Assembly (NCBI GenBank): GCA_023230245.1
Contig: JALNXT010000011.1
Coordinates: forward strand, 1 to 13,668
Reading direction: 5' to 3'
From: Candidatus Cloacimonadota bacterium
Lineage (GTDB): Bacteria; Cloacimonadota; Cloacimonadia; Cloacimonadales; Cloacimonadaceae
DNA length: 13,668 nt
The translations under genes were made by a program, and so were the position numbers. Position 1 is the first letter of the stretch, and the number at the start of each line of letters is the position of its first letter. Shown here one piece after another: positions 12,192 through 13,668 of this stretch. A model generated the notes under the pieces. That model worked only from the letters and a program-made list of their open reading frames with translations, was not told where the DNA came from and made no database searches.

Positions 12192-12216
12192 AATTGTATA
12201 TTATATATGTAGAAAA
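12192..12216 (+). promoter_or_regulatory. Shared AT-rich promoter-like motif (copy 6, rightward)
   Basis: ATTGTATATTATATATGTAG then AAAAA, about 20 bases before the ATG at 12236. It closely matches the copy at 2005-2030 in the TATATTATATAT core and the TAGAA that follows. Confidence 0.5.
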
Positions 12217-12235
12217 ATAAGAAAGGAGATTTATT

Positions 12236-12568
12236 ATGAGACGGTCTTATTATATGGTTACTGGAAATGGGTATACGAGAGAGGATAGTATCAAGACTCT
12301 TAAAAACATTATAGAAAATGGAGAGGAAATAACCTTAAAGACAACCGATCCGAATGCTGTAATTGTTGTGTCATCCCGTAATAACCAATTTCATGTAGCC
12401 GCTGTATCTAATGATGAAATAGTTGCAGAATGTACAATTAATAATTCCATAGAGTTCATGCAGAAATTCTTTGAAGATGATTATGCTGTTAATGAAGATA
12501 TTTCTGTAATTGGTGGAAAAACATTTGGTGATCAGCCGGTATTACATTTATCTTTCTATGATAATTAG
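12236..12568 (+). CDS. Small protein, second of a paralogous pair, 110 residues
   Basis: The ATG follows AAAGGAGAT at about seven bases. The protein starts MRRSYYMVTGNGYTREDSIK and follows the layout of the gene at 11836 (GNGY turn, helix, EEITLKT strand, NDEIVAECTI strand, and a final VLHLSFYDN strand), with a few residues more at each end. Identity by eye is low, so the duplication is old. Function unknown; the small alpha-beta fold and pairing suggest two versions of one protein, perhaps against different targets or expressed at different times. It has its own promoter motif and terminator, like its partner. Confidence 0.75.
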   Translation: MRRSYYMVTGNGYTREDSIKTLKNIIENGEEITLKTTDPNAVIVVSSRNNQFHVAAVSNDEIVAECTINNSIEFMQKFFEDDYAVNEDISVIGGKTFGDQPVLHLSFYDN

Positions 12569-12571
12569 TAT

Positions 12572-12606
12572 AAAAATAAACAGGATTGTAATCCTGTTTA
12601 TTTTTT
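12572..12606 (+). terminator. Rho-independent terminator (16-bp arms)
   Basis: Arms AAAAATAAACAGGATT (12572-12587) and complement (12590-12605) around two bases, followed by T and GTC. It directly follows the second paralog's TAG stop (12566-12568). Confidence 0.9.
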
Positions 12607-12635
12607 GTCAACATACCTATAAAGAGGTGATTATA

Positions 12636-13394
12636 ATGAGAGATCCTAACTTAATGAATGAAGTTGAATATAATAATAAGGATATTCAAATAATTGTAAT
12701 GGATAATATTCCAGATTATGATATTGAAGATTATGATCTGTTTGATGATAAAGATTTTAAAAAGTATATTGCTGATATAGAGAAAGCCGTAAGGTTATCT
12801 TTTGAATATAGACAACTAATAGGCTATCTAAGGGAAAATATGGATTTCAATAAATGTAGTTTCTATAAGAATGTAAATAATATAAATACAACTAAGATTA
12901 AAATTGAAATACATCATCATCCTTTTACACTATATGATTTATGTATGATAGTATATAATAAAAGAGTATTCTATCATGAATCATTAGAAGTCGAAATGGT
13001 AGCTAAAGAAGTAATGTTTTTACATTATAATATGTTTGTGGGATTAATTCCTCTCGCTCAAACAGTACATGAATTAGTCCATAATCAATACTTATTTATT
13101 CCTATGAATTATGTAATGGGGAAATTTCATGAATTTATGGAACAGTATAATGAATTTATTCCAATAGAAGTTTTAGATATCTTTGAGAAGAATGTAGAAT
13201 TTACTGAAAAATATAATGAGAATGAAGAAATAGAAGTTCTTAAAAGAAAGTATATATACTTAGATCTAACCGGAGCATACAATTTCCCAAATATAACTGA
13301 TGTTGTTCAATTAATGAGTAATAAGATTAATGATCTAAGACAATCCAGATCTAATACAAATCTCCCACCAGCTATAATATTCTTTGATAAATAG
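12636..13394 (+). CDS. HNH-nuclease-like conserved phage protein, 252 residues
   Basis: I choose ATG 12636, which follows AAAGAGGTGAT; longer in-frame starts would run through the preceding terminator. The N-terminal 45 residues are acidic. The segment KIKIEIHHHPFTLYDLCMIV (88-107), with Cys74 earlier and VGLIPLAQTVHELVHN (135-150) later, resembles an HNH or His-Me finger core: a strand ending in 'HH', a Pro-containing loop, then 'N/G-L-I-P-L...x-H-x-L-V-H-N'. I recall proteins of this type and size being widespread in large tailed phages of Firmicutes. HELVH also fits HExxH, but the HNH reading explains more of the sequence. Whether it cuts DNA is not shown; the usual CxxC pairs are missing. 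No promoter motif precedes it. Confidence 0.6.
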   Translation: MRDPNLMNEVEYNNKDIQIIVMDNIPDYDIEDYDLFDDKDFKKYIADIEKAVRLSFEYRQLIGYLRENMDFNKCSFYKNVNNINTTKIKIEIHHHPFTLYDLCMIVYNKRVFYHESLEVEMVAKEVMFLHYNMFVGLIPLAQTVHELVHNQYLFIPMNYVMGKFHEFMEQYNEFIPIEVLDIFEKNVEFTEKYNENEEIEVLKRKYIYLDLTGAYNFPNITDVVQLMSNKINDLRQSRSNTNLPPAIIFFDK

Positions 13395-13482
13395 ATAATA
13401 AGATATCGAATAAAACTTCTCAAAGTAAACATATTAATAAATAACTAATGTAAAATAAACCTTTAAAGGAGGAATTTAAGAA

Positions 13483-13668
13483 ATGAGTAGCATCTTTCAA
13501 AAGTCTATTATAGACGTAATGATTGAATCTGCAAATAGTGAAGAATATGCTCTTAATGATTTATTTGATGATGAAACCGAAAAAGAATTTAATGCGGCAA
13601 TTGATGATATTGCCGAATTGCAGGAATCATTAGTATATACTCCGGATATGGTGCCGGTAATTAAACAT
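13483..13668 (+). CDS. Hypothetical protein, N-terminal part only
   Basis: Starts at ATG 13483 behind a strong AAAGGAGGAATT site and runs off the right edge after 62 codons. The visible part is MSSIFQKSIIDVMIESANSE followed by an acidic helical segment (NDLFDDETEKEFNAAIDDIA) and a more polar stretch with VYTPDMVPVI. Not recognised. It uses more G and C in third positions (GCG, GCC, CCG, CAG) than the genes before it, which may mark the start of another genome module, for example structural genes; this is only a hint. The 88 bases before it hold no promoter motif that I can see. Confidence 0.65.
   Translation, partial: MSSIFQKSIIDVMIESANSEEYALNDLFDDETEKEFNAAIDDIAELQESLVYTPDMVPVIKH

Noticed and set aside
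12510..12635. A longer start for the gene at 12636, adding 42 residues
   Set aside because: The extension overlaps the end of the preceding gene and a strong terminator; ATG 12636 has a good ribosome binding site.
13068..13082. HELVH in the 12636-13394 protein as a third zinc metallopeptidase
   Set aside because: The preceding 'EIHHHPFTLYD' and the surrounding 'GLIPLAQTVHELVHN' fit an HNH-type fold better, and no third zinc ligand is evident.

Overview
The window looks like part of the genome of a tailed phage (or phage-derived element) that infects a low-GC Firmicute, probably a clostridial host. The base composition is strongly AT-rich. Ribosome binding sites are strong and Firmicute-like (AGGAGG type). 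Most genes are short, closely packed and of unknown function. The recognisable ones are phage accessory and nucleotide-metabolism types: a phage-type Dam methylase, a thymidylate synthase of the clostridial 'PCAY' type, a P-loop protein, a nucleotidyltransferase, a macro-domain protein and an HNH-like protein. There are no tRNA or rRNA genes, no CRISPR array and no recognisable transposase.

Layout. Positions 1-1600 hold three leftward genes: a partial gene at the left edge, a 335-residue YD-repeat protein, and a 66-residue protein. Each has its own AT-rich promoter-like motif, and the two complete genes each end at a strong hairpin, so they look like moron-type cassettes. Positions 1600-1960 hold no protein gene. 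This stretch is richer in GC than its surroundings, can fold into a run of at least six hairpins and ends in a strong terminator hairpin, so I read it as a candidate structured RNA. From 2055 to the right edge everything is rightward.

Rightward part. 2055-3885 has two unknown genes and a Dam-type adenine methylase interrupted by one TGA at a conserved tryptophan. 3960-5991 has an HExxH putative metallopeptidase, two unknown genes and a triple zinc-ribbon protein. 6071-9687 is a dense run of small genes, including a P-loop protein, a second HExxH protein, a coiled-coil protein overlapping a 36-residue gene, several Cys-rich proteins and a small membrane protein. It also contains two kinds of duplication with decay. 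9702-11726 has thymidylate synthase, a polymerase-beta-type nucleotidyltransferase and a macro-domain protein. 11780-12606 has two paralogous genes, each in its own promoter-gene-terminator cassette. The right edge has an HNH-like conserved phage protein and the start of another gene.

Main points of interest: the candidate structured RNA; an AT-rich motif shared by six gene starts; in-frame TGA codons at tryptophan-equivalent positions, weighed against clear TGA stops elsewhere in the window; and the nucleotidyltransferase-macro pair beside thymidylate synthase. Functions are assigned from motifs read by eye; no database search was possible.
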